Assembly (NCBI GenBank): GCA_963920705.1
Contig: OY987227.1
Coordinates: 28,191,935-28,255,934 of the forward strand
DNA length: 64,000 nt
Source: Odiellus spinosus
Lineage: Eukaryota > Arthropoda > Arachnida > Opiliones > Phalangiidae
Direction: 5' to 3'
A program made the position numbers and the translations under genes. The notes beneath the pieces are model-generated. The model had not been told where the DNA came from, made no database searches, and saw only the letters and a program-made list of their open reading frames with translations. Positions 1 through 12,428 of this stretch are shown here, in pieces (position 1 is the stretch's first letter; every line of letters starts with the position of its first letter).

Positions 1-1059
1 ATAGTTGATTATACAAGATATAATTATACCTAAAAATATAATTGAAATTATTACGAAACTGTCTCTTTAACTCTTAGCGTGGTGGGGTGGACAAACGGGG
101 CGGGGGATAAAAAGTAGAAAGAGAGGGGGGCAATGACGGTAAACAAGACAATCCTTGATCCGAGAGAGATGAAGCTGCAATTATCAGAATGGCCCGGGGT
201 CATCTCTTCCACTATTGGTCCGAATGAAGCGAAATGATCGGATGACGATGAGGCGAGTGTTGTCGGGGGACACTGGGAGAGGCGTCCCCGCGGGGGGATT
301 GAACCGTAAGGCGGACGGTGGGGGAGAGAGTGGGTTTCGGCAGGTTGGCCCGGGGATTTTGTTTTGCAAAGGGGAGGGGGAGGCCTTGAAAATGAGGGTC
401 TAAATGGTTTTAACATGGAGGCTTTCCAATTCTGCTCTCATTGGAGTCGTAATCTAACGTCATTTAGGCGAAATGGTTAGCATTCTCGCGTGGGACGAGA
501 GAGAAGTGTCGGACACTCTTGAATTCGTTGTACACCCGAGTTCACTGAGTTCAGCTTTGACAGTGCATTGAGTTCGAACTCTTATGAACTCAGCTTTTGA
601 TAGTGCAGAGTTCAAAAATTTTGTAAACCCGATTTCGCGAATGTCAGCACCCTTGTTCGCTGAAGAAAATGTGTATGTTTTTAAAGATGGTTTTGTCTTA
701 GACATCTCCCATTATTAGTCCTCCTTGCTTAAGCGATAAATCTGCGTCCTAGACGTAAAACCTGGTGCCAAATCTTGGAAATATGGTGTATATTATTTAA
801 TAGCGCCCGCAGCTACTATTATATATATATATACCTTTTGGGCGGGGTCACTTAGGTCAAACCAGATTGAAATTAAACCCTGCTATACGTAATCACTGCT
901 GGCTCTCGCTTTCCCTTTCCTTAATGGTGTGTAAAAAATAGTTTTATCAATTTTGTATTTTTATGTGACTTGGAAAGATCAGGGTCCATTTACACGGGTT
1001 TGGGACATCGAGAAAGAGCTTCGAAAATACCACCGATCTATATTTCAGCGTCAAAACAA
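1..1059. other. Intergenic DNA, no gene recognised
   Basis: The first kilobase has a G-rich patch near 60-370 that is open on both strands but matches nothing I know. A short imperfect direct repeat near 545-610 has two copies of a unit like GAGTTCAGCTTTGACAGTGCA. A run of TA dinucleotides lies near 818-833. The phrase GGTTGGCCCGGGGATTTTGT near 343 recurs near 39070, so part of this is a dispersed repeat. Confidence 0.5.
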
Positions 1060-1186
1060 TGTTTTATAAATCGATTTATCGTAGCTTCATCTATCGGTTG
1101 TTGAAACCGAATCGGTACGAAAGTGGTTCCCGAAGCAGTTTCGAGAAATCGAATCAAATCGATTCCAATACCTAGTACGAACGCGT
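1060..1186. repeat. Family F dispersed repeat, copy 1
   Basis: This stretch shares blocks with 8275-8430, 58771-59013 and 61336-61540. The shared blocks include ATCGATTTATCGTA, GGTTCCCGAAGCAGTTTCGA and AATCGATTCCAA followed by a CCTAGTA(T/C)GAACG end. The four copies differ by internal gaps and orientation, which is typical of an old short interspersed or MITE family. No coding potential is seen. The exact ends are not fixed by target duplications. Confidence 0.6.
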
Positions 1187-1634
1187 CCTCCTTTTAACCT
1201 ATCAAGGGATAAATGCCAGAACTATTACTTTAATAAAATTTAGAAGCTCCTACTTCGTGTACCAACCCGAATAAACGAACTCTGCGTGTAAAAGATTAGT
1301 AGCTGAGGCACCTAAACGGGGTTACGAGCTTCCACAAATAAAATCCATTAGTCTGAGAGAAATAAAACTCTTCGGTTTCAAATTAAACGCTATAACCAAG
1401 TTTAATTAGCAGTTTGCGAAACTAATTTTATTTCCCGCGTGGTTTAATATGGCTTATTAATTCGTTTCAACGTATCTCCTACAAAAAAAATGGCATTAAA
1501 CTTATTGGATTTGGGGTGAAATTTCAGACGAAGAGAAAACAAAAAATTGTTTTGGGGTTATTTGATACGAAGCGCGCTTGCATCGCGAATTAAAGCGACA
1601 AATCTAAGGGGTTTAAACAGTAAATTGACAATAC
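1187..1634. other. Intergenic DNA, no gene recognised
   Basis: A+T-rich single-copy-looking sequence between a family F copy and a family A MITE. I see no open frame of note, no tRNA boxes and no tandem repeat. Confidence 0.5.
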
Positions 1635-1956
1635 CAGAAGCCGATGAAACCCTCTTTTGAAGTCTACTACTCCAATGTTCCATATAGCGCACCTCTCTGT
1701 ATGGGTAAAATTCCCAATTTTACGAGTTAGAAGGGGTCCTACTTCATCCCCCCTGTCTACGGAAAATTGGAAATTCTCTCTCTCCACAAACGACGACGTT
1801 TTTTGGACGAACTCCGAGGCTGCTAGAGATATTCGCTCCGAAAACATCTACCGTTAGGAGGCGTACGGATCGCGCCTTTTGAGAATAACCCGTACAGAGA
1901 GGGGTAGACAAGACACGGGAGTAATAGACTTCAAAGGAGGGTTTCATCGGCTTCTG
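1635..1956. mobile_element. Family A palindromic MITE, copy 1
   Basis: A 322-bp non-autonomous element. It begins CAGAAGCCGATGAAACCCTC and ends with the reverse complement of that. The outer inverted repeat is about 38 bp, and a second inverted block (CCTCTCTGTA-GGGT) lies further in. It is flanked by a perfect 7-bp duplication, ACAATAC, at 1628-1634 and 1957-1963. It lacks 12 bp present in the other copies (the GACGAGCTCCCG segment). It has no transposase. The small open frames here are by-products of the palindrome and recur in every copy. The 7-bp duplication does not settle the superfamily. Confidence 0.9.
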
Positions 1957-4584
1957 ACAATACTGAAGCTTGAAAAGGGAAGATTAAACTTATTGAAATG
2001 AGGCTATTTTTAAAAGTCAAAGTCATGGAGAGTAAAAGTAGACTTTAAAATATAGTTTCTCTCTTTTTATTCCCTTTAAAATTAATTTCACAGCAAACAA
2101 AGTTGTTTTACGCTCTTTTTGGTGCAACCTGGCTTTCTTCTCTATCTTGTGGCGCCTTTTTTGATTGGAGAGAGACTGAGGGGGGGATGGTTTTCCAGCT
2201 GATGGCCACGTGCTTTTCAAACAACGGGCAAGGCTAAACTGGTCTCCAGACTCGCGCGCTTTTTGGTGGCGCGTTCGTCTCGGCATTTTGTCTAGATAAT
2301 GTTTTGACGCGATTATACTAAAAATGGCGGGAAAAAAAAAAGAGGATTCTTTGGCGTGGGAAAAATCGTTTTTCTCTCCATATATACCATCCCCTTTAAA
2401 TGACGGTGGTTATCTCTCCGTTAGAAAATACGACCAGCTGTTTGCCATAACAAGATCATCGCGCTAGAGAGAAGGGTGGAGAAAATTGTAAATCTATGCG
2501 GGTCAAAACCAGAAAAAGGGGTCAAAATTTTGTTTATAAAAGTTTAATTTTCCGCGACTTTTTTTATTAAGCCTAAAGGAAAGGGGCCTGGCGGAGGAAA
2601 AAACCCTTTTGAAATATGTTTTTCTTTTGATTTCGAACTAGAGATAAATGTTTTTTATTAGACGAAATGAAAGATGGGAACTTTCAATTAGATTAGATTA
2701 GATTTTTTTTTTATCCAGCATCCTAAATCTTTTGATGGCTAAGCCGATTTTATGCGTGGGCGATATACAACCCTATCTTATAAAATTATCCCTTTACTAA
2801 AGCTTTACTACGTAAGAGAGATATGGTTTATTTTGCTTTGGTAGAAGTTCCAAAAATATTATCCGATTTATTCTAGCGTATCATTGGAGCGTTATTGCTG
2901 GTTTTATGGGAATCGGTGGTTTTATATCGGGATACCCTCTCTCTCTCTCTCTATTCCTAATTTGATTTCATTTTGAACTATAATTTTTCTCTAAACTTTA
3001 TTTGGAATATAATCTTGGGGTAGCCCGGGCTAATAATAATCTAGAGTAAACAAAGGAAACGAAATTTTTATCCGTTTCTTTTTCCCCCTTAACGGTGACC
3101 TTTTGAACCGAGGTTGGCGCCGGCCTCGCCACGTTTTGGTTCCTTGACGATAGATTCGAAACACTTTGTTTTCTTGACTCTTCTAAAGAGACACGAACCT
3201 TAAGTTATCCAACAACCTCATCCGAGGATAGATGGCCGCGTTCGTGATCAATCTCACGCCGTCTGACTCTGACAGTCCACGATTATTCCTCAACCTTCGG
3301 CGGAAAACGCTTTTATGACTGGGTTGCCAGACTTATACCGTTGAAACGCCTTTTTTGACTACATTAGTAACTCAACGATAAGTGCATTTACAAAATCCAT
3401 TTTTAATACAAATTCGTAAAGCTCTTTTTTTTTTCCACGGCCGCCATTAAGAAGCGCTGTTCCCATAAATGCCCTTTTCAGGCAATACTCTTTTTCTAAT
3501 TAATAATTAGTTGTAATCGGAGACTTTTTAAGCCATGACAACATTCAGAAGTATGAAGAGCCGTATTGAATATGACCAAAAGTCTATTAGTCTATAAAAG
3601 TAAACAACGCCCATTAGCTTTGATTGACCAGCGAATTATCTGAATCCAACCAAAAATATATACAAGGTATCTAGACCACGCTTTTATCCCACTTGATTCG
3701 CGTCTAATAGCTTTGGTTTTAGTAACCGGATAAACTAGTTTCCTTTATATATATATAAATGCGAAATTATATTTGTTAAATTTCAAGTTTCTATGACTGG
3801 GTTTTTGGCGTCGCGTCGTGATTTCTACGATGGCGGACAGGTGGCGCCCGCGGTCTCATCCTCGATATATTTTTTTTATATATATAAAAAGGGCAATATA
3901 CTTTTTCAAGGGGCTTTTTTTTCTTTTTTTTTTCTGTTAAATTATGCCTCCTCACTCTCTCTCGCCTCTAGGTTGGAAACTTACGTTTTCTAACGTAACC
4001 GACTGGTTTTCTTGAACTTTTTTTTTCTTACTTTTTGGCGGGAAACCTTAGGAAAGTGTACTCTTGTCAAGAAGCGCGCTTTTTCGACGCCACGCGGTAC
4101 AAAACTGGTTTTTTATTTTTATTTTTTTTAGGCATACTAGCGTCATTAATATATTTCATTGAATTTTATTTGAACCCGAATGGCAATTTGCTACCTCCTC
4201 CTAAGATTAGATATAAAACACTCTTGGTCGGTAATATCGCGATTAAATAATACTTAAAATCGATTTAATCAGGCTTAAATTAAATCAAAAACTGTTCTTA
4301 ATTTTGATTTAAATTTGCACTTTCTCCGTTTTTCCAAAACCAAAAATATTATTCTGTTTACTCAGGTTTGCGAGCAATCTATATAGATTATGATTAAATT
4401 ATCTAGATTATTGGAATTAGCCCGAATTAATCCAGATGAATTACTTTATGACCAAATATTAGGTTTGAAGTTGATTATTAAATAATTGTTTTTTTTTAAT
4501 CACTAATTTTGATGAACAGTAAAAATTCAAATTTTATATTCGCCATTTTCGATATTTTAAAAATAAATATTGCCCGCAATAGTT
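1957..4584. other. Intergenic DNA, no gene recognised
   Basis: A+T-rich sequence with poly-T and poly-A runs, a short CT run near 2937-2953, a T/A-rich tract near 3868-3890, and GGCGGGAAA motifs near 2323 and 4037. A short frame from ATG at 3231 is not convincing as a gene. No splice-bounded coding exon was recognised. Confidence 0.45.
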
Positions 4585-4676
4585 TACGTCATCACTATGG
4601 TCACGTGGCTGTTGTAGAGCCTACAGTTTATTCTCGTGAGGTGTTTTTAGTGAAAGTACTTAATAAAGGAAGTCCT
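4585..4676 (-). repeat. Family J dispersed repeat, copy 1
   Basis: Reading the minus strand, this matches 43309-43433 and 61182-61303. All carry a TTAAGTACTTT block, a purine-rich GAAAA block, then CTCTACAA and CACGTG followed by ATAGTGATGACGTA. It is the better preserved end of a longer repeat whose other end carries the block CAATGTTAAA. No target duplication was identified. Confidence 0.55.
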
Positions 4677-4684
4677 ACCTTTTG

Positions 4685-7600
4685 AATATGCCGTTTTAAT
4701 AATATGATAAAACTAAAAACATTATAGACATTGGAAAATAATAGACAGCGTCACTTTAATTAGTAAAAAGAATAATTTATATCTAGTTGACTTTATAATT
4801 GTTTTAAATTTCGTTCAAGGTTGGGTATGGTATATGTTTATAACCTACTTTTCTTGTAAGGTTAAAGGTGATTCGACGATTAACTAATATTAATTTATTT
4901 TTTATTTCTAGGGTCATATATATTCAAAAGGTGATGGCTATATTGGTAACCTCGGCCGATAAATATGTCGTGACTGCTCGAAGACAATTAGTTTACGCCC
5001 GCTCCACGGTTAACTGATTTCATCCAAGCCTCTACATGAATTTTGAGTGAACAATATTGGATACCGCACCTTATCTTTGGGTAAGTTTAGAATTTTATAT
5101 TTTTTATATTTTTAGAAATATAATAAATTTTTATTAATGTGTTAATCGGTCCTATTACTAATCTTAAACGCGAGATAATTGTTCATTTTTAATGGGGTTT
5201 GGTATGGCCCATATTCGTACGACTAAGATGTTCTGTTTTTTCCGACTGTTGAAATAGGGTTGAAAGATGTTTGAATTACCTTATTTAATTGTGGGTAGAC
5301 AGATTGGATCGCTTATATTCTTTCGACTAATTCCTATTCATCCCCCTAATCCCTTTCTAAGACGATCCGATTGATTGCGGGGATTGAAATAAGCGCGGTA
5401 CACTGGACATTGTCCGATAAATTTATCAAATGTCCAAATTAATTTTTAAGAGGTAATCACTTGACATTTGTCCAATAAGGATCAGGGAATTCTGGAAATG
5501 TCTAATAATTATTTAAAATGTTCAAAAGGGGATGGGGATTACTGGACAATTGTCCTAAAATAAAATTAATGGCTCCTGGCCTGTTTGACAGAATGTCCTA
5601 TTGACCCCGAATCTCATTCGACCGAATATACTTAGTCGAAATTTGTTTAAATTTACAAATCATTGTAAGGCATTTCTAATATCTATATCATCGTTACGAC
5701 ATCGCTCGCATTTTATAATTACTCTATAGTAATTACTTGGCGCGTAATTAGCCGGGATTAATGACGTAATAATAATTTTCGATCAAATGGGATTTTCGGT
5801 TTCAATAAGTCGAGACAATTTCGTCAGAGCAAATAAAGGCCCATATAATAGAGACACGCACGTATCCTAAGTGATGGGGAAAGTTATAAAGCGGTAGTTT
5901 TTTGTTCACGCGCCCTTATTTCGTGTTCTTGCATAATATAGTAGCGATTGTGTTGGGCCAAAACAATTCCGGGTCCCCCACTCGCGCTTTAGGGCGTCCC
6001 AAGGTTAAGAGTTCAATAGCTTAAAAAGAAAAAAAACATAAATTATACGTGGACAATAAATACGTACGTCAAACCTTAATGCGTAATTATCCCTATGTAC
6101 GAAAGATATTAATTTGGGGCAATCGGATTGACATCTCCCCCCCCCCCCCTTAATGAAATATATATTAGCGTACGTTAAACCCTATATAAGAAAAATAAAA
6201 CAAGTCTTTTCACGTTTACAAAATATCACCTAAATGGGGGTAAAAACACAGCGTCCCTATCCTCTAAAAATTGAGTCGGAGAGGCCCGCTGCTCTCGAAG
6301 ATCCGATAATTCCCGTCCACGCTCTGCTCTACCAATCCCCGGGCGTCTTTAAAAGTGATCAAACAAGACAATTTTTCCCAATCTGCATTCGCCAAAGCAG
6401 CCCCCTCTTTAATATGTCCTAGAAAGATAATTTTCTCTTTCTCACTCAAAATATATAAATTACAAACAAGGGTAGCCAGACATATTAATTATTCTCCGTT
6501 CTCAATTCACTTTCATGAGTCAAACAATTTAGCAAATTGTCCAAAAAAAAAAAAACAAAGAACAGAAAATATAGGAAATATAGGACAGGGCTAACGTAAA
6601 AAAAACTAGAGTTAATTATCTAGACGCGCACTCAGATAGTTCGTGTCTACGGGCAAAGAGATTACGTTTCTTTGCTATACACGCGCTATACCGTTAGCCT
6701 TCAGACTCGAGATATTCCCGGGGATAGATTACCTCATCGAAATTAATTCTTATTGGCTATCAATAGATACGCGTCTTTAATAACGTATTTAATTTAAACA
6801 TGTTTCTTCTAAACTCTATAATTCTATTAACATTTTCAATCAATTAATGAGGGATTGAGGGACGCAGTTTCCGCTTATCCTCGATAGATGGCGTTTTACT
6901 TTTATAAACCAATTGAACAAGCCGACTGGCTTCTAAACAAAGGATGTATTGGAAATATGATGAACCATGGGCTAGCTGTGACGTTTTATATTACGTGTTT
7001 AAGGGAACTCTTTCATTATTATATAAACTTAGGGTTGCGTAATTAGATGATGATGCATGCTTAGGTTTGTGAAGAGCTCTATCGATTGGTTTTGCGTGCC
7101 TCTCTTTGTTCTCATTGGACAGATTATACTCTTAAATTATCATATTTAGTAATGAAGTTAGATGATCACGTTTCCATAGGAAGGTATTGTTTCCAATACG
7201 CCACGCGGGGAAAGGAAACATTATTTTAATTATACTATTTATATGATCCTGCCTTTTCTCAATCATCGCGACAAAACTAAAACACCTAAAACGTTTTCTC
7301 GGTTTAAAACCAAGTTCTAGCTTCTTTCACAAACGATATCGAGCCATCTCGAGTTTTTCTCTCCCTCGCGATGGCTGGTACACGCGATGCGGCGTACAAT
7401 AATTTATTATTTTCTCCCTGGGGCGGAGGAAAGAGGGATTTTCGTGAAAGTAGAGATTTCTGGGTGTATTATAAGACAGGTTGGCGAGCGAGGCTATACG
7501 TTCTGCTATATAGCACCGCGGGCTACGAGCTCAAAATATTACGCGAATCAACGTAAAAGCTGTACGGTAAATATCAGCGTAGTACTTTTCAAGACACGTT

Positions 7601-8274
7601 TAAACGTCTTTTCTGATACTTATAAGAGGGGAGAAAAGTTTTTTCAATTCCTCCTGATTTTTTTTTATTTTTATTTGGTATCATTCGAATTAAACGTAAC
7701 GCTGTAATGTTTGATTTGTTCATTATAACCCCATACTTTCAATCGGCCTTCTTCCCTGCCTTCTTTACATTGATTCCTTTCTATTAGACGGAATAATATA
7801 CAACTCTCCACGCGAGTAACCTACAATTTTTAATACATAATACACGCGTTCTAGCTAGGACTAAATCCCCTTCTTTTCACCCCGTATACAAGCTGGTTTC
7901 CTAAAGGGAGGGGTACCCAAACAAGTGTATAGACCTTTTTCAATAGAAGTAAATTTTGGTTAGAGATTGTATATATGGTTAATGATTTAGTTGCTTTCCC
8001 ATTTGTATTTTTTTTTTTTTTTTCCTCCTTTTGGCTCCAGGGTTAGCCTTGGAACTCGCGAGAGGCTTGATTTATTCAAGGGTTATCACAATCCCAGTAA
8101 GATAGTAACAAAAACAATAAGTATGTCAGTAATAAGTAATCATCTTGAAAGCAATTTGCTCAATAATCACGCAGTGAGGTCCTTAAAGGGTATCCCATTA
8201 ACGCAATAACTACCAAAACTCAAGTGTTACCAGTTTTCATTTTACATTCAATTGAGGTGTATGTGGTTAATATG
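4685..8274. other. Intergenic DNA with a cluster of TGTCC half-sites
   Basis: No gene recognised. Between about 5400 and 5600 the pentamer TGTCC or GGACA recurs many times, including palindromic TGGACAATTGTCC-type units. A C-run lies near 6136-6150. Open frames near 7371-7707 match nothing I recognise and have no clear splice sites. Confidence 0.45.
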
Positions 8275-8430
8275 TCGAAAATCGATTTATTGCCGAAGCA
8301 GTTTCGAGAAATCGATTCGAGAAAAGAGGGTTTTCCGTTCACACGACTCTAGAGAAATGTTTTGAAGCTGTTTAAATCGATTCCAAGGCCTAAATCAAAT
8401 CGATTTCAAAGGCCTAGTATGAACGCGGCT
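8275..8430. repeat. Family F dispersed repeat, copy 2
   Basis: It shares GCCGAAGCAGTTTCGAGAAA, AATCGATTCCAAGGCCTA and GCCTAGTATGAACG with the other family F copies. The block TTTTCCGTTCACAC in its middle is also in the copy near 61.5 kb. No coding frame. Confidence 0.6.
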
Positions 8431-9040
8431 ATTCATATATTAGACATTATTGGAACGTATAATTATCAGTGCACATAATGGTGAACGAAAAAGAGTTATA
8501 ATAAAACTAAAGACTTCAAATTAATGGGCCGACGTCGAGTATATTACACTCAATATAAATGACCACCTTTCAGCTCAGTTCAATTAAATTTCACCAATAA
8601 ACAGACGCCTATTAAACATTTTAAAGTATATCCCTATATTTTCGTGACAATTTCGTATACGACTCTCTAATCAATAATTGTTTTTATTCGCGCATCACTG
8701 ACCTTTCAATTTATTCACCCTCTTAACTCATCTTCACTATTGAACTGAGTGTAAAAATAAATTACTTAAAAAATCAAGTCTCCAGGCAGACGTTGTTTTT
8801 CAATAAATTTTTACCTTTTTTTTCAAATTTGCGTAAAAAAAATTGGTAATGAAAATGTCTAATTTGCTGTAGAGAAAGTATATATATACTTCGACGTATT
8901 ATTAAAGGTAGAAGTAGTTTTGACCGCCATGTTAAACCTGGTAGAAAAGAAAATAGATCGTAATCCACTCCCTTTGAAACAGACTTATAAAGGTCTTTAC
9001 CATTTTATAACCAAAGAAGAAAAATGGAAAAAAGTTGATT

Positions 9041-9062
9041 TTTTTTTTTTTTTTTTTTTTTT
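9041..9062. repeat. Poly-T tract
   Basis: An uninterrupted run of about 22 T. Similar runs lie near 33824-33845, 34149-34172 and 46821-46852 (about 32 T). Some may be old poly(A) tails of retrotransposed copies, but nothing beside them proves it. Confidence 0.7.
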
Positions 9063-9434
9063 CGCTCTCGAAATCATTGGAGCGCATCTTCCACAAAAGA
9101 GATGATGGTGGACCTTGCGGTTCGGGTTCACCATGCGTAACGCCTTAGCGACGTAAACTACGCTATAATAATACCGTAATAATTCAAAGACATATAGATA
9201 TTCTACAGTTTAGAACCAATCAGAGATGACAACGCGTTCAAATCAACCCGAATCAGTTCTGGACAATTTTTTTTTCATTTCGCGATATATCAATATGTTC
9301 AAAAGTCCATAACGTTATTCCGCCTAAGTTCCGTTACTCTTTCCCGTCTAAAAATATCGTGGAAGAGTCTAAAACACTCGAACAAGACAGGGGTGATGAC
9401 TTTTTTGGCTAGTTTTGGTACCTGGTCCTTTGCT

Positions 9435-9850
9435 GATTAAGAATACTAAAATAATGAGAAAAACAGTAAGATAACTAACCAAAAATATTTCATTATTTTA
9501 TAATCAATTTCCAAAGTTCCGATGCTAGCTCGGTGAACTAGACTAGAACGACCTGTATTTATTTTTTTTAATATTCGCGGCTGTTCTTGTCGCCAATCAC
9601 GAGCGAGTACGCGTATTTTAAAAATACGCGTACTCACTCGTGATTGGTGACCAGATCAGACCGGAATATTAAAAAAATACGGCTCGTGCTCGCCTAGTTC
9701 GACGAGCTAGGCAGCCAAGGCTTAGCATCTTCAAGTTTCGGAACTTTGGAAATTGATTATAAAATAACGAAATATTTTTGATGAGTTATATTATTTTAGC
9801 ATTCTTAATCGATTAAAAATAGGTTGTTTTGGCCTTTCATTCTCCCTTTT
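9435..9850. mobile_element. Family C palindromic element, left-truncated copy
   Basis: This is about 415 bp of large imperfect inverted repeat. The left arm starts GATTAAGAATACTAAAATAA and the right arm ends with its counterpart plus the outer block CATTCTCCCTTT. The outermost left end seen in the 23.5-kb copy is missing here. The centre (about 9589-9650) is a near-perfect 60-bp hairpin built on GAGTACGCGTATTTT and its complement. No protein is encoded. Confidence 0.75.
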
Positions 9851-10511
9851 ATGATACGGGGTGTTGTTTACTTTTATGGTATAAGGTTATTTACTTTTGA
9901 TATGATATGGTGTATAGTTCTTTAACGCGTCGTAATTGCTTATTGCGATTGCAACGACGTGATCGACCTCGAGAAGTCGCAAAATGGGGTGGAGACGCGA
10001 TGGTTACGCTTGTTTCTCAATATGAGACAATATTGAAGCCATATATAGCGAGGAAAGTTCTATTATTTATAGATATGATTAAAAAACTCGGCGTTTCTAT
10101 ATTTTGTTTCCAGTATCAATAGATCGTGAGAAATTTTATCTATAGGCGCACTTTCTCGCCCGGGCTTGGTAAACCTTTATCAATTTTCGTTTCGCGTTTT
10201 TTATATACGAAATATATATTTTTAAACGAGCAAAGTTTAATAATTATTAATTAATCAACAAAAGATTATTGCCCAGAAGAACTATATAAAAGCAAAAATG
10301 GGATAACGTAATTAAAACGAATTTTTTTTGCAATATAATTTAATTGATAGAAATAAATTGGAATTAAAGGTTAAATATGATGCGTCTCTATAACGTAATT
10401 ATATCTGTAGATTGAGAAAGTGTATTTCTTTATAAATAAGGTTAGTGAGGGTTAGATCGGACACGCTAGAGTTGGGACACTCTTTTTTGGAGTTTAGTAC
10501 ATATTTTATTT
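9851..10511. other. Intergenic DNA, no gene recognised
   Basis: A+T-rich, with one short open frame on the plus strand (9907-10122) that resembles no known protein and has no splice context. Confidence 0.4.
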
Positions 10512-10648
10512 CGATTTGGGTCGAAATGATCGAATTTCATATGATCGATTGAGTTAAAAAACTAACCTAACCTAACCTAAATATTTCGATCATTTAATCC
10601 AAAAAACTGGTTTCGATCACTTAAAAGTCGATCAATTGGGACGATACC
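10512..10648. mobile_element. Family B element with (CCTAA)3
   Basis: A 137-bp element nearly identical to 30523-30669. Both start CGATTTGGGTCGAAATGATC and end AGTCGATCAATTGGGACGAT. The body is built from repeated GATC-containing blocks (GATCGA, CGATCAC, TCGATCA). In the middle is a telomere-like run, here three CCTAA units, against five in the other copy. It is non-coding. Diverged relatives lie near 37465-37585 and at the head of the array near 57.17 kb. Confidence 0.8.
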
Positions 10649-11855
10649 TTTTATTTCTCCATTGAAGTTAATACATTTATAGCGAAAGACAGAAGTTGTC
10701 AATTTAAAATTAATTTTTTGATGTTGCAAAAATGCAAAATTGTTCTCGTAATAATATTATAAAATATAGGGTTAAAAATGAAGCAATTATTTGCGTATGA
10801 TTATCATAGTTTAAAAACTAATCAAATGCGGAATTATTTTACTGGTCTCTTAATATTTTACGGCATTTCTCGCTCTCATGGCTATAATTAATTAATGTTA
10901 ATTTCAATGGAGTAGGTGCAAAATCATATTGTTGTAGTGTGCAGAGCTTATACTATATTCTTTTAATGTTTCTTAGAGTCCATATCTAAAAGTTTCAGTT
11001 AAATAAGCAAAAATTACTATTTTAAATTTAGAAATATTTTAAAATAAGATTTATTATTGATAATATTCTCTCGATTTTGCCCAAAATTATATAAAAAGGG
11101 AGATGGCGTAATGGGGAAAGCTGAGGCGGTTTGATACACAATGTTAAATGTCATAGAGAAAGAAGTAGTCCGTTCTAACTAATATCTTGAACGCGACATA
11201 ATTATTCAAATGATGTTGAGGAAATCAGAATTAGAAGAATCTTAAATCTGTCGGTTTCAATTAAATAATTTAAATTTGCTCATTATTTTCCCTTGAAAAA
11301 TATCTGTTAAAAATGCATTTGCGTCAAATTGTCGGTTATAGTGTTATATCCATTATCTCGGTTCTTTATTTTCATTTTTTGTTTTTGTCTTATTATTTGT
11401 CGTTCATTCGCGCTTGCAAATTTTAAATTGCCCGATAACGCGCGTTGATAAATCAAATGCCTTGTTGTTAAATCTCTAATGCGTTTCGTAATTCTTACTA
11501 GTTTTGAAGGACCCGCTATCGAGCGGCCAGAGAAAATTTTTATCTTTGGACACCTGCTTATCTCTTATTATATATAGTTTTTATTTTTCTACCACCCTCG
11601 AAATAAATGACTGATTTTTAAAGAAGATTAATATTTTTCAGATCTTATCGTAATAAGCGTATATTCTTTATCGTCGTTCGCGTTAAAATATTTGAAACTT
11701 TTTGAATTAGGCATTCGCTATTGTATTTAGTATTTGTTTTAGATCCTCTATGTACTCTTAATATTTTTATAATAACAAGGCATTTGTTTAAAAGGCAATT
11801 TAATCATATGCAGGAACTATAAATTCTGGAACAGAACTAAGGTTTAATATAGAAC
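10649..11855. other. Intergenic DNA with a tRNA-box-like repeat fragment
   Basis: Mostly A+T-rich. At about 11101-11170 there is TGGCGTAATGGGG (A-box-like) followed by GGTTTGATAC (B-box-like) and CACAATGTTAAATGTC. Related CAATGTTAAA or TAATGTTAAA blocks recur near 59476 and 60999. The box spacing is too short for a real tRNA. I read it as part of a dispersed SINE-like repeat, at low confidence. Confidence 0.35.
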
Positions 11856-12193
11856 CAGAAGCCGATGAAACCCTCCTTTGAAGTCTACTACTCCAATGTT
11901 CCATATAGCGCTCCTCTCTGTATGGGTAAAATTCCCAATTTTACGAGTTGGAAGGGGTCCTACTTCTTACCCCCCTGTCTACGGAAAATTGGAAATTCTC
12001 TCTCTCCATAAACGACGACGTTTTTTGGACGAACTCCGAGGCTGCTAGAGATATTCGCTCGACGAGCTCCCGCTCCGAAAACATCTACCGTTAGGAGGCG
12101 TACGAATCGCGCCTTTTGAGAATAACCCATACAGAGAGGGGTAGACAAGACCCGGGAGTAATAGACTTCTAAGGAGGGTTTCATCGGCTTCTG
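11856..12193. mobile_element. Family A palindromic MITE, copy 2
   Basis: A 338-bp copy with both termini intact. A perfect 7-bp target duplication, ATAGAAC, lies at 11849-11855 and 12194-12200. It contains the GACGAGCTCCCG segment missing in copy 1. It is very close in sequence to copies 3 and 4, which implies recent spread. No protein is encoded. Confidence 0.9.
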
Positions 12194-12428
12194 ATAGAAC
12201 TGGTATTCTGGTCGTCGACTGGGTTGAAGCCTTCCTTTTATCTTAGGTTGTCACGTGGTCTCGCAGGGTCGAGCTGCTAGGGTAGACGCGGGTCCTTTGG
12301 GTAAATCTCCTGGGGTAGATGAGGGAACCAATGCTGGAAATAAGCCCTTATCCCCACGCCTATGGATTCCTTTACCATCCCCTTTACACGTTATTTATAT
12401 TTTCTATGCAAATAACTGTATATTTGTC

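Noticed and set aside
51-416. 121-codon minus-strand frame near the window start
   Set aside because: Its length is about what chance gives once per window of this size. It is Pro/Ser-rich because of a local G-run bias and shows no domain.
2023-2286. Basic 87-codon minus-strand frame
   Set aside because: It is Lys/Arg-rich from A/T-run composition, with no homologous motif or splice context.
3231-3318. Small frame starting MAAFVINLTPSDSDSPRL
   Set aside because: It has 28 codons only and no support beyond being open.
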